From contig NZ_CP126446.1 in NCBI RefSeq assembly GCF_030166655.1, positions 2,728,001 through 2,792,000 on the forward strand: a DNA stretch of 64,000 bases, given 5' to 3'. The notes under the pieces were generated by a model that did no database searches, was not told where the DNA came from, and was given only the letters and a program-made list of their open reading frames with translations. Each line of letters begins with the position of its first letter. Within the stretch, counting starts at the first letter, position 1. Source of the stretch: Pontibacillus chungwhensis (GTDB lineage: Bacteria > Bacillota > Bacilli > Bacillales > BH030062). Made by a program: the position numbers and the translations under genes. Below, piece after piece: positions 7,925 through 16,403 of the stretch.

Positions 7925-8846
7925 GTGACACACCCCTTTTCTTTGGTGAAAGCCGCTGACCTTTTCCATCAAGGAGTGTTCGAACAAAACCTGGCTTTGT
8001 TTTACGTTCAAGAATGACGAATCGTTCAAACACTCCTTGTTGAAATAACGGGGTAAGTGAAGGTCTCTTCTGAACGGCTTCATATTGATCCCCATGAACA
8101 GTCGATATAACCGTTACCCCTGCGTATAAGGCTTCAAGAAGAGCGTCTACATCTGCCTGACTACCAATTTCATCAACAATTAGAATCTCCGGAGACATTG
8201 AACGAATCATCATCATCATTCCTTCAGCTTTCGGACAAGCATCCATCACGTCCGTTCTTAAACCAAGATGATGTTGGGGGACCCCGTGGATACTCCCGGC
8301 AATTTCTGAGCGTTCGTCAATGATCCCAACCTTCTTTGAAGAAATAAGGTCCGTCCCTTGACTCATAATTCTTGCCATATCTCTTAGAAGCGTGGTTTTC
8401 CCTGTTTGAGGAGGCCCTATGAGAAGGGTATTCGTATACTCCTTGTCATAAAGTTCTTCCACGAGAGATTGAGCTACACCGATTTTTTCTTTTGCGATTC
8501 GGATATTAAAGGAAGCAATGTGACGAATGGCCTTCACTACCCCTTTTTCCGTGTTGACTTTCCCCGCCAACCCTACCCTATGTCCCCCTGGGATCGTAAT
8601 GTATCCCTCTCTCAGCTCGTCCTCCAAACGATAAATCGAGTATTCTCCAAGCTGATTTAATAAGTAATTTCCGTCTTGCTCACTTGGAATGATCGTCGGA
8701 ATCAGTCTGCTTCCATCATCATAGATGAGCTCTAATGGCTTCGTGATCCGGAAGCGAATCTCTTGCAGACGTCCCCAGCCGTCTTCCCCGATTTGCTGCA
8801 GTTCTGATTGAATGTAGGACGGGAAAAGTCGCAAAATCTCTTTCAT
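7869..8846 (-). CDS. spoIIIAA: Stage III sporulation ATPase SpoIIIAA
   Basis: The 325-residue AAA/secretion-type ATPase heads the operon. It carries Walker A GPPQTGKTT near residue 145, a Walker B-like segment ILIVDEIG near residue 222, and the arginine/HGD (STVHGDQ) region near residue 245. B. subtilis SpoIIIAA is about 307 residues, so this copy has a slightly longer C-terminus overlapping spoIIIAB by 56 bp. It should energise or assemble the SpoIIIA channel in the mother cell. A sigma-E-like promoter is seen at 8883-8910. Confidence 0.95.
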   Translation of the reverse strand: MKEILRLFPSYIQSELQQIGEDGWGRLQEIRFRITKPLELIYDDGSRLIPTIIPSEQDGNYLLNQLGEYSIYRLEDELREGYITIPGGHRVGLAGKVNTEKGVVKAIRHIASFNIRIAKEKIGVAQSLVEELYDKEYTNTLLIGPPQTGKTTLLRDMARIMSQGTDLISSKKVGIIDERSEIAGSIHGVPQHHLGLRTDVMDACPKAEGMMMMIRSMSPEILIVDEIGSQADVDALLEALYAGVTVISTVHGDQYEAVQKRPSLTPLFQQGVFERFVILERKTKPGFVRTLLDGKGQRLSPKKRGVSHEVDRSAYPAVRYNVGRV

Positions 8847-8882
8847 AGCTCTCCCTCACAATCTTTGCACTTGTTTACTGTA

Positions 8883-8910
8883 AATCTATGCGTGTCCATC
8901 TGATTTATGA
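8883..8910 (-). promoter_or_regulatory. Predicted sigma-E promoter of the spoIIIA operon
   Basis: On the minus strand TCATAAA (8904-8910) matches the sigma-E -35 consensus KMATAWW at every position. A 13-bp spacer follows, then CATAGATT (8883-8890), one base from CATACAHT. spoIIIA is a known sigma-E operon in B. subtilis. The site lies 36 bp before the spoIIIAA ATG. Confidence 0.7.
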
Positions 8911-9008
8911 CCAAAGATAGAAAAATGAGAGAGCGCTCTAGTAACAGAGGCGTTTTGCATAAAAATAGTAGAAACTCTAAAACAAATACGCTTTTTTTCC
9001 CACATAAA

Positions 9009-9038
9009 AAACGCCTAAGGATTGCACCTTAGGCGTTT
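9009..9038 (-). terminator. Second terminator between efp and spoIIIAA
   Basis: AAACGCCTAAGG / CCTTAGGCGTTT forms a perfect 12-bp stem followed by T on the minus strand. It sits about 64 bp past the efp terminator with no gene between, so it insulates the spoIIIA promoter from read-through. Confidence 0.75.
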
Positions 9039-9101
9039 AATAGCAAGTAGTTATTTGTTTTGTCCCTAATGCTAAACATAGCGATCACTTTTCTAGTAAA
9101 A

Positions 9102-9128
9102 AAGCTCCCTGACTGAGTCAGAGAGCTT
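9102..9128 (-). terminator. Terminator of aroQ-pepQ-efp
   Basis: The inverted repeat AAGCTCCCTGACT / AGTCAGAGAGCTT (one mismatch) is followed by a T run on the minus strand, 11 bp past the efp stop. Confidence 0.8.
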
Positions 9129-9138
9129 AGAATCATTC

Positions 9139-9702
9139 TTAGTTATTTGAACGGGAAACGTATTTACCATCATCTGTGCTGATCGTAAGGACGTCGCCTT
9201 CATTAATGAAGAATGGCACCTGTACACTAAGGCCCGTTTCAAGCGTTGCTGGTTTTGTACCACCGCTTGCCGTGTCTCCTTTGATACCAGGTTCTGTTTC
9301 GGTAACCTGAAGGTCAACGTTTTTCGGTAATTCAACACCAATTGTTTCACCTTGATAGAAACGAACTTGGATTTCCATGTTCTCTTTCAGGTAGTTCAAT
9401 TCGTTTTCGATCTGTTTCGTTTGAAGTTCGACTTGGTCGTACGTGTCTGTGTCCATAAATGTATGAACGTTATCTGCAGAGTAAAGGTATTGCATTTTAC
9501 GGTTCTCAATGTGTGCTTTTTGAACTTTTTCACCTGCGCGGAACGTTTTCTCTTGAATCGCACCAGTACGTAAGTTACGAAGTTTAGAGCGTACGAATGC
9601 TGCTCCTTTACCTGGCTTAACGTGTTGGAAGTCTATTACTTGCCAGATCCCATTGTCTACTTCAACTGTAAGACCTGTCTTAAAATCGTTAACTGAAATC
9701 AT
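9139..9702 (-). CDS. efp: Translation elongation factor P
   Basis: A 187-residue EF-P with the three beta-barrel domains. The N-terminal KOW-like domain has the loop [10 protein letters not shown]; Lys32 at the loop tip is the residue modified in bacilli by 5-aminopentanol. The end, [22 protein letters not shown], is typical. EF-P relieves ribosome stalling at polyproline. It is the last gene after aroQ and pepQ on the minus strand, the usual order in Bacillus. Confidence 0.97.
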   Translation of the reverse strand: MISVNDFKTGLTVEVDNGIWQVIDFQHVKPGKGAAFVRSKLRNLRTGAIQEKTFRAGEKVQKAHIENRKMQYLYSADNVHTFMDTDTYDQVELQTKQIENELNYLKENMEIQVRFYQGETIGVELPKNVDLQVTETEPGIKGDTASGGTKPATLETGLSVQVPFFINEGDVLTISTDDGKYVSRSNN

Positions 9703-9727
9703 AATTGAATTTCCTCCCTAAATAAGC

Positions 9728-10792
9728 TTAAAGCGTAATTAACTCTTTTGAAGAGTGAGATAAACGCTCATTACCTGTCTCGGTTACAACTGTATCATCT
9801 TCAATTCTACAGCCACCTACATTTGGAACGTAAATGCCTGGTTCAACTGTTACAACCATTCCAGGTTCAAGCTTTTGCTTGTCGTTTCGGAATGATAAAC
9901 TAGGTCCTTCATGAACATCTAGTCCAACTCCGTGACCGGTAGAATGGCCGAAGTATTGTCCATACCCTTGTTCTTTAATATAATCACGAGTCAAGTCGTC
10001 AGCTTCTTTACCAGTAATGCCGGCTTTTATTCCATCCATTCCACGCAGCTGCGCTTGTAAAACCGTGTCATAGATCTTTTTCAGTTCATCACTAATCTCA
10101 CCAACAGCAACTGTTCGTGTAATATCAGAACAATATCCTTTATATAAAGCACCAAAGTCTAACGTGACTAATTCACCAGATTGAATCTCTTTCTCAGAAG
10201 CCACTCCGTGTGGTAGCGCAGAGCGATAACCGGAGGCTACAATAATATCAAATGAAGATGAAGTCGCGCCTTGTTTGCGCATAAAGAACTCCAATTCATT
10301 GGATACGTCGATTTCTTTAACTCCTGGCTTTATGTAGGACAGGATATGCTCAAATGCTGCATCTGCTATCTTAGTTGCTTCCTTTAATATCTTAATCTCA
10401 TCCTCAGTCTTAATCAAGCGTAATTTTTCTACGATGCTTGCTGTCGGAACAAATTCCGCTTCTAGAACAGATTGATATTGCTCAAATAAACTATACGTCA
10501 CGTGTTGTTTTTCAAATCCTAGTTTTTTCACGCCTAATTCTTTCGCTTGCTGAGCTACCTCTTCGTGAATAGGTGCCTTATGTTCCACAATCGCAAATCC
10601 ACTTGTTTGCTCTGCAGCCTGCTCTGTATAACGGAAATCCGTAATAAACAGTGCTTCATTCGCTGTTACAAGCACGACTCCGGCTGATCCTGTAAATCCA
10701 GTTACGTAACGACGGTTCTGTTCACTTGTAATTAAAAAGCCGTCCAAGCCCTGTTCTTCAATACTGCTTCTTAAACGCTTCAATGTATCCAT
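9728..10792 (-). CDS. yqhT: M24 family Xaa-Pro peptidase (PepQ/YqhT)
   Basis: A 354-residue proline peptidase with a creatinase-like N-terminal domain and a pita-bread M24 catalytic domain from about residue 130. The dinuclear metal ligands are visible: LDFGALYKGYCSDITRT (two Asp), STGHGVG (His), VEPGIY and RIEDDTVV (two Glu). It removes residues before proline from peptides in the cytosol. It lies between aroQ and efp; a link to EF-P through proline-rich peptides is only an inference. Confidence 0.93.
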   Translation of the reverse strand: MDTLKRLRSSIEEQGLDGFLITSEQNRRYVTGFTGSAGVVLVTANEALFITDFRYTEQAAEQTSGFAIVEHKAPIHEEVAQQAKELGVKKLGFEKQHVTYSLFEQYQSVLEAEFVPTASIVEKLRLIKTEDEIKILKEATKIADAAFEHILSYIKPGVKEIDVSNELEFFMRKQGATSSSFDIIVASGYRSALPHGVASEKEIQSGELVTLDFGALYKGYCSDITRTVAVGEISDELKKIYDTVLQAQLRGMDGIKAGITGKEADDLTRDYIKEQGYGQYFGHSTGHGVGLDVHEGPSLSFRNDKQKLEPGMVVTVEPGIYVPNVGGCRIEDDTVVTETGNERLSHSSKELITL

Positions 10793-10805
10793 GTAAATCC
10801 TCCCC

Positions 10806-11237
10806 CTAAAATTGTTCTAAAAATGTTTGTGCAGCTAACTTGTAGCCAAATGAACCAAGCCCTACGATCTGCCCGTAACAAACTGGTGCCAAGAGAGATG
10901 TGTGGCGAAACTCCTCCCGTTTGTGAACATTTGATATATGTACTTCAATCACAGGGAGGTTTGCTCCTGCAATCGCATCTCGAAGCGCTATACTTGTATG
11001 CGTATAAGCTCCTGGATTAAAGATAATCCCCACATCTTGTCCTATAGCTTCGTGAATACGATCAATTAATTCCCCTTCATGATTCGATTGGAAGGAATCA
11101 AACGCCCATCCATTCCCTTCAACCATTGTTCGTAAGGTTGTTTCGATGTCACCAAGGGTACCTTTCCCGTAAACACCTGGTTCCCGCGTGCCTAATAAAT
11201 TTAAGTTGGGTCCATTTAATAAAAGAATTTTGTCCAT
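10806..11237 (-). CDS. aroQ: 3-dehydroquinate dehydratase, type II
   Basis: The 143-residue type II dehydroquinase converts 3-dehydroquinate to 3-dehydroshikimate in aromatic amino acid synthesis. Motifs seen are LNGPNLNLLGTREPGVYG (catalytic Tyr), SNHEGELID, FNPGAYTHTSIALRDA and EVHISNVHKREEFRHTS (catalytic His). Length is normal. The gap to yqhT is 13 bp, so the two are probably co-transcribed. Confidence 0.96.
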   Translation of the reverse strand: MDKILLLNGPNLNLLGTREPGVYGKGTLGDIETTLRTMVEGNGWAFDSFQSNHEGELIDRIHEAIGQDVGIIFNPGAYTHTSIALRDAIAGANLPVIEVHISNVHKREEFRHTSLLAPVCYGQIVGLGSFGYKLAAQTFLEQF

Positions 11238-11322
11238 CTAGTGATCTCCCTTCCTCTTGAATTAAGGGAAATATTCCGACACTTTTTAGGATAACACAGA
11301 CCCCCCTACAATTGGGAGCGAT

Positions 11323-11868
11323 TTAGCTGGGTTGATTGTTTTGTTGATAATCGTATGAAATGGAATATCCTATAAATGCTCCATATAAAATAAATAAACA
11401 TAAACTTGTGACGATCGTATCACTATCTAAATCCCCTAAAGATGGTACAGCTGAAAAAACGGGCTGGAACAAGAAAAATACAATAAACCACAATGCAGCT
11501 CCAAAGGCCATAGATGGCCAGAGTCCTTTAGTGTTTTTTAATAGACCAAAATACAAAATAGCGATTAAGAGTGAGATGAGCCCAACAGCAAGAATAGCAA
11601 TAAGCTCTCCCAGCCATCTACTACTCCACTCATTTTGAACGAAGGAGCGAATTACGAAGCTACCTGCAGAAACAGTTGAAAAGTTAAAGAAGTACGCTAC
11701 TGTCCCGATGAAACTCCATAAAACACCACCAATAAACCCCGTCACTAATGCTTTACTTATAACAGACATCGGTTTTTCTTTTTGGTTTTGCTCCAACTGA
11801 GGGTTTTGCTTTCCTTCTTGTTTTTGTTGTTGTTGATCTTTTTGATCTTTTTGATCTTGTTCAGACAT
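11323..11868 (-). CDS. yqhR: YqhR family membrane protein
   Basis: A 181-residue protein of unknown function with a Gln/Lys-rich cytosolic N-terminus (about residues 1-40) and four predicted membrane segments. The frame extends to 12009, but the ATG at 11868 follows a GAGGTG site and gives a length near B. subtilis YqhR. It is divergent from yqhQ; their starts are 130 bp apart and that gap should hold both promoters. Confidence 0.85.
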   Translation of the reverse strand: MSEQDQKDQKDQQQQKQEGKQNPQLEQNQKEKPMSVISKALVTGFIGGVLWSFIGTVAYFFNFSTVSAGSFVIRSFVQNEWSSRWLGELIAILAVGLISLLIAILYFGLLKNTKGLWPSMAFGAALWFIVFFLFQPVFSAVPSLGDLDSDTIVTSLCLFILYGAFIGYSISYDYQQNNQPS

Positions 11869-11997
11869 CTCCATCACCTCGGTCTTAGCATGACCATTTT
11901 CGAATAATTCCATGCTTTTATTTAACAAGACTAGAGGTGAACGCCATTTTCTAGTAAAATGAAGGAAATAGAAAATCATCAAGAGGATGGTGTGGCA

Positions 11998-12957
11998 ATG
12001 AGCGAACAAACGAAACCAGTTTACGGAGGCCAGGCCGTAATGGAAGGGGTCATGTTTGCCGGTCAGACGAGTTACGTCACGGCGATTCGGCGAAAAGACG
12101 ATTCCATTGAATATTTTGAGCTAGAACGGAAAGAATCTAAAATAGAGAAGCGTTTAAAGAAAATTCCATTCTTAAGAGGTCTTGTCGCGTTAGTACAGGC
12201 AAGCGCGAATGGGACGAAACATCTAAACTTTTCTAGTGAACGATATGACGTTGACCCAAAAGATGATGAATCCATCAAAAAAGAAGAAGATTCTTCTAAA
12301 CTCGCAATGATTCTTGGGGTTGGAGCTGTCGGTGTTTTATCATTTTTATTTGGTAAACTAATCTTCACATTAACTCCTGCAATTATTGCAGAATTATTCC
12401 GCTTTGCTGTCCCAGGTAAAACCGGACAAGTGCTCTTAGAAGGGTTATTCAAATTTATCTTTCTACTTGCATATATTTATCTTATCTCCCTCACTCCAAT
12501 GATTAAACGAGTATTCGAATATCACGGGGCTGAGCATAAGGTGATTAATGCGTACGAAAACGGGAAAGAATTAACTATCGAAAACGTTCAAAGTCAATCC
12601 CGCCTTCACTACCGATGTGGATCAAGTTTCATATTATTCACTGTATTTGTAGGGATTCTGTTTTATCTTTTACCATTTGTAGCTACAGAACCAATGTGGT
12701 GGCGCATGGCAAACCGTATTATTTTATTACCATTTGTAATCGGGGTTTCCTTTGAAGTGCTACAGCTAACTAATAAAGTACGAAACATTCCAGGACTTAA
12801 GGTGCTCGGCTATCCTGGATTATGGCTACAGCTTCTCACAACAAAGGAACCAAAGGATGATCAAGTGGATGTAGCGATTCATTCTTTCAAAAAAGTGCTT
12901 GAAAATGATAAGAATGCATCTAAAAGTGGTATACATGGTAGTAAGGTCATCTCATAA
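11998..12957 (+). CDS. yqhQ: YqhQ, DUF1385 membrane protein
   Basis: A 319-residue DUF1385 protein with the family signature VYGGQAVMEGVMFAG at the N-terminus and EYHGAEHKVINAYE near residue 185. About four to five membrane segments are present. The frame opens at 11959, but the ATG at 11998 matches the conserved start and family length (318 in B. subtilis). The function is not established. It is followed by yqhP. Confidence 0.88.
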   Translation: MSEQTKPVYGGQAVMEGVMFAGQTSYVTAIRRKDDSIEYFELERKESKIEKRLKKIPFLRGLVALVQASANGTKHLNFSSERYDVDPKDDESIKKEEDSSKLAMILGVGAVGVLSFLFGKLIFTLTPAIIAELFRFAVPGKTGQVLLEGLFKFIFLLAYIYLISLTPMIKRVFEYHGAEHKVINAYENGKELTIENVQSQSRLHYRCGSSFILFTVFVGILFYLLPFVATEPMWWRMANRIILLPFVIGVSFEVLQLTNKVRNIPGLKVLGYPGLWLQLLTTKEPKDDQVDVAIHSFKKVLENDKNASKSGIHGSKVIS

Positions 12958-12990
12958 TTAGGGATTGAATGCTGAAGGGAGGAAAACCAG

Positions 12991-13386
12991 TTGGCTCATA
13001 AAATTATTAAACCTCTTACTTATTTTATTATGGCGTTAGCTTTAATTGGCATAGGTGTTCGATTATTTACGGATACAACTAGCTTTTTAATGGATATTCT
13101 CGTCACAGTCTTATTTGCAGCAGTCATCATTGGAATTGTCTACTTCATTTTCTCAAGACGGAACGGTGGGACCTCGAATGAAATGAAACAATACCGAAAG
13201 GCAGCCCGCCAATCGAAACGAAAATACAAACAACCGACGACCTCTTCTAGCATCGCGAAAAAAATGAAGCCTTCTACCATTAAATCAAAAATGGCTAGTA
13301 AGAATCCAAAACCAAGAAAAGAAATCCCTCACCTACGGGTCATTGAGGGAAATAAAAGCAAAAAGAAAAATCGAGCTTCCTTCTAA
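12991..13386 (+). CDS. yqhP: YqhP (SA1362 family) membrane protein
   Basis: A 131-residue protein with two N-terminal membrane segments (about residues 10-27 and 34-53) and a very basic tail rich in Lys and Arg. It fits the small SA1362/YqhP family beside yqhQ in bacilli. The start is a TTG preceded by GGGAGGAAAACCAG. The last codons form the left arm of a terminator. Function unknown. Confidence 0.82.
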   Translation: MAHKIIKPLTYFIMALALIGIGVRLFTDTTSFLMDILVTVLFAAVIIGIVYFIFSRRNGGTSNEMKQYRKAARQSKRKYKQPTTSSSIAKKMKPSTIKSKMASKNPKPRKEIPHLRVIEGNKSKKKNRASF

Positions 13387-13402
13387 GGGAAGCTCGATTT
13401 TT
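13366..13402. terminator. Bidirectional terminator between yqhP and yqhO
   Basis: A 15-bp stem, AAAAATCGAGCTTCC / GGAAGCTCGATTTTT, serves both converging genes. Its left arm lies inside the yqhP coding sequence. Confidence 0.88.
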
Positions 13403-13404
13403 TA

Positions 13405-14295
13405 TTATCCGCTCCAATGTCTTAAGAATGTAGTTGCATGTTTCTCTCCAACGGCAATCAATTTATCAATGGAACCTTCATTTAAATCAAAATCTGTCGT
13501 CTCCACGTCTTCTACCGGGATAAAAATAATATCAACCGCATCCTCTTTATGAATGTACCTCGCATCATGCGCTTGTTTCATCGTGACAAACAATGCTTGA
13601 AACATCTCAATTGCATTTTTAATCTTACGAGCCGGGATGTGATCATTGCCCTTACTGAGCTTCATCCCAAGGATCGGCCTCATCCGCCTTTCTAAATTAG
13701 AGGTAAACACCCAAATCGGAAAATTACTCAAAAGACCCCCATCGACTATCAGGCTTTTTTGGTGGCCTTTTCCAACCATTGGTTCTGGCATAAAAAAGTA
13801 GGGAAGCCCTGCACTCATTCGCACTGCTTTCGCCACTGTAAATTCATTCGGTGATATGCCGTAAACCCGTTCTAAATCATCAGGAATAACGACAATTCTT
13901 CCTAGCGTTAAATCGGAGGCAATTACTTTCAAAGATCCCTTCGGTAAGTCACGGAACGTATAGATGCCCTTTTTTCCTAGCACTTCATAAATCCAATCTT
14001 CTAATCGTTTCCCTTTATATAAACCCATCCGAAAATAAAGAAAGAGCCAGTTTGAGAACGGAAACCAATCACCAAATGTCGGAGGATCCAAAAGCTTCTT
14101 TAATTGTAATTCTTTAAATAACTGATGGATTTGTTCACTCTTATACCCGGCCGCGAGAAACGACGCCATAATAGCACCGGCAGAAGTGCCCGCAACTCGT
14201 TCAAATTGATAGCCTTTTTTCTCGACAGCTTCTATCGCTCCAATAAAGGCAATGGCTTTAACCCCGCCCCCTGAGAACACGCCATCAATCTTCAT
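13405..14295 (-). CDS. yqhO: Patatin-like phospholipase YqhO
   Basis: A 296-residue patatin-family serine hydrolase. The oxyanion glycine motif is GVFSGGGVKAIAFIGA at the N-terminus, the nucleophile elbow is GTSAG near residue 39, and the catalytic Asp is in VDGGLLSNFPIWVF near residue 185. It should hydrolyse lipid acyl chains; the true substrate is unknown. No signal peptide is seen. The repeat cluster at 14388-14692 lies upstream of its start. Confidence 0.92.
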   Translation of the reverse strand: MKIDGVFSGGGVKAIAFIGAIEAVEKKGYQFERVAGTSAGAIMASFLAAGYKSEQIHQLFKELQLKKLLDPPTFGDWFPFSNWLFLYFRMGLYKGKRLEDWIYEVLGKKGIYTFRDLPKGSLKVIASDLTLGRIVVIPDDLERVYGISPNEFTVAKAVRMSAGLPYFFMPEPMVGKGHQKSLIVDGGLLSNFPIWVFTSNLERRMRPILGMKLSKGNDHIPARKIKNAIEMFQALFVTMKQAHDARYIHKEDAVDIIFIPVEDVETTDFDLNEGSIDKLIAVGEKHATTFLRHWSG

Positions 14296-14387
14296 AAGAC
14301 GCCCTCCTTCCCCCTTTATGATTATCTATAATCATATAAAACCTGTCCTAGACCAGAAACCATTTTGTATCCAGTTTAGTTGATTGG

Positions 14388-14692
14388 TTTTAGACATTTG
14401 GGAGCTGGTTTCTGTGTTCAAGAGCCGGGTTTCTACAATTCTTGGCTTTGTTTCTTCATATCGCTTCTGGCTTTCTACAGTGCGAGCGGACTTTGAACAT
14501 TCAGACTCCGCTTTAGACACTCCATACCCCATTTCTACATTCAATTGCTAGTTTCTACACTCCTATGATAAGTATCTTCATACACCTCAAGTTTTTCTTC
14601 ACTCCTATTCGGCTTTAAACACCACTCCCCCCTATTTATACACTCCAAGCCAGCTTTCTACACACCACACTCAGTTTCTACACTCCGCTCCT
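14388..14692. repeat. Second, degenerate cluster of the 20-nt repeat
   Basis: About 15 units of 19-23 nt occur between yqhO and mntR. Each begins with a variant of TTTCTACACTCC (for example at 14480, 14552, 14673). The plus-strand orientation is the same as in the array at 441-1146, but the units diverge and no higher-order period is seen. A 70-codon minus-strand frame (14332-14544) over it is explained by the repeat. Confidence 0.85.
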
Positions 14693-14719
14693 CTAAAAAG
14701 ACGCTCTTAAAGCATAAAA

Positions 14720-14743
14720 AAACACCTGAATCATCAGGTGTTT
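14720..14743 (-). terminator. Terminator of mntR
   Basis: AAACACCTGA / TCAGGTGTTT forms a 10-bp stem followed by T on the minus strand; the hairpin overlaps the mntR stop codon. Confidence 0.8.
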
Positions 14744-15176
14744 AGTCTTCTTTCGCTTGTTCTTCATTTTGTTGTTGAACGAGTCGCAATTGTTCAATGC
14801 ATTGAGGGTTTTCTTCGAAGAATTGAACCAGGTCACCGATACGGTCGATGGAATTCCAGCTCATATGGTGTTCAATTCCCTCTACATCTTCGTATATATT
14901 TTCTTTGTTCACGCCTATAATCTGTAAGAATTGCTCTAATAATTCGTGACGATACACGAGTCGCTTGCCAACTTTTTTCCCTTTAGAGGTTAGCACAAGT
15001 CCTCTATATTTTTCGTAATTCAGATACTGATCTCGGTCTAGCTTTTGTACCATTTTCGTAACAGATGAAGGATGGACTTGAAGATTTTCAGCGATATCTG
15101 AAACTCGTGCATAGCCTTTATCCTCTATTAGCATATATATTTGTTCAATATAATCTTCCATACTTGGTGTTGGCAT
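14742..15176 (-). CDS. mntR: Manganese-responsive regulator MntR
   Basis: A 144-residue DtxR-family repressor of Mn uptake. The winged helix is at residues 1-70 ([24 protein letters not shown]). All B. subtilis metal ligands are present at the same positions: Asp8, Glu11, His77, Glu99, Glu102, His103. It binds Mn(II) and then DNA at mntH/mntABCD-type promoters, none of which lie in this window. Asp8 indicates manganese rather than iron selectivity. Confidence 0.96.
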   Translation of the reverse strand: MPTPSMEDYIEQIYMLIEDKGYARVSDIAENLQVHPSSVTKMVQKLDRDQYLNYEKYRGLVLTSKGKKVGKRLVYRHELLEQFLQIIGVNKENIYEDVEGIEHHMSWNSIDRIGDLVQFFEENPQCIEQLRLVQQQNEEQAKED

Positions 15177-15249
15177 AAAAATCCTCCAATTCTGCCTCAG
15201 CCTACTGTTAAAAATGATACACTAGATTCTTCTCGATGACAAGATTGTC

Positions 15250-16281
15250 TTACGTGAAATAACTGATCTTACTTTTCGGAAAATATTCGTTAATGTAGGC
15301 TTCCATCGTCTTCTTAATGTCTTCTTGTGTCTCGGTTGGATAAACGTATTTACCAATGCCGTAACGTCCCCATTTGTACTTTCGCTCTTCTTCATCCATT
15401 TCAAGCTTAGACTTTGGATAGCGCTGGAGGATGACGCGTTTAGCCGGTTTCGTGAAACGGTGCTGAATGAGCTCAAAAGTTAGATCTTCCTCATCTACGG
15501 AGGACCCTTTTAACTGCTCATGAAGGTGAGCAAACATTTTATGATAGCCTTCTTTCCACGTGTCATCGTATAAATAAATCGGTGCTACAATGAACCCAAG
15601 GGGATATCCCGCATCTGCAACTTTCCTGGCCGCTTCTAATCGTTTGTCTAATGGTGAAGTCCCAGGTTCAAAGTTCTTAATGACATAGTCCGCATTTATG
15701 CTGAAGCGGAATCGGGTGTGACCATTGTGTTCTGCATCTAATAAATGGTCAACGTGGTGATATTTCGTAACGAATCGAAGGCGCCCCTTCTTCTGATCTC
15801 CCATAAATTCAATCGTCTTCTTTAATGAGTGGGTCAGATGGTCGATCCCTACAATATCGGATGTACAGGCTGCTTCAAAACGAGTTGGCTCGTCACGTTC
15901 TAGAATGTATTGGTGTGCCTGGTCAAAGATCTCATCTAAATTTACATATGTTCTAATGTATGGTTTCTTACCTAAGGTCGTCTGCAGATAACAATAATGA
16001 CAGTGTCCCATGCATCCTGTCGCTAATGGGATGGCGTATTCAGCGGAAGGTTTTGAAGTATCAAATTTCAATGTCTTCCGAACCCCTAAAACAAACGTAT
16101 TCTTCGCGTTGGCGTATTGTCTTAGTTCATTGTCACCTGGGATTCCCCGAACCTGGTTGTGGGAAGTGGTTTCGCGAATTTCTATTCCCTGATCTTTGAA
16201 CTTCTGATAAAGGTCCTGAGCTAACTGGTATTCCATCGCTCTTGGCTCTACATATACAAGTTTAGGCATAAATGGTTTCAT
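15250..16281 (-). CDS. splB: Spore photoproduct lyase
   Basis: The 343-residue radical SAM enzyme repairs the thymine dimer formed in UV-irradiated spores. The iron-sulfur motif CMGHCHYC gives Cys90, Cys94 and Cys97; Cys139 (FEAACTSD) fits the H-atom donor (Cys141 in B. subtilis). The frame extends to 16314, but the ATG at 16281 has AAAGGAGTG before it. No splA-like gene (the TRAP-like regulator of B. subtilis) is present upstream. Confidence 0.96.
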   Translation of the reverse strand: MKPFMPKLVYVEPRAMEYQLAQDLYQKFKDQGIEIRETTSHNQVRGIPGDNELRQYANAKNTFVLGVRKTLKFDTSKPSAEYAIPLATGCMGHCHYCYLQTTLGKKPYIRTYVNLDEIFDQAHQYILERDEPTRFEAACTSDIVGIDHLTHSLKKTIEFMGDQKKGRLRFVTKYHHVDHLLDAEHNGHTRFRFSINADYVIKNFEPGTSPLDKRLEAARKVADAGYPLGFIVAPIYLYDDTWKEGYHKMFAHLHEQLKGSSVDEEDLTFELIQHRFTKPAKRVILQRYPKSKLEMDEEERKYKWGRYGIGKYVYPTETQEDIKKTMEAYINEYFPKSKISYFT

Positions 16282-16354
16282 GCAGTTCACTCCTTTATGC
16301 CTTAGTATCACCAACTCTTGTGAGGTATTGCTGGTAATGAATGTATTCCTATAG

Positions 16355-16392
16355 AAAAAGCACGTGAGAGTCTGATCCTCCCACGTGCTTTT
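16355..16392 (-). terminator. Terminator of nrdJ
   Basis: AAAAGCACGTG / CACGTGCTTTT stem with a T run on the minus strand, 12 bp past the nrdJ stop. Confidence 0.85.
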
Positions 16393-16403
16393 GTTTCATT
16401 TAC

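Noticed and set aside
14332-14544. 70-codon minus-strand frame between mntR and yqhO
   Set aside because: It runs over the second repeat cluster and resembles the spurious minus-frame peptide of the first array.
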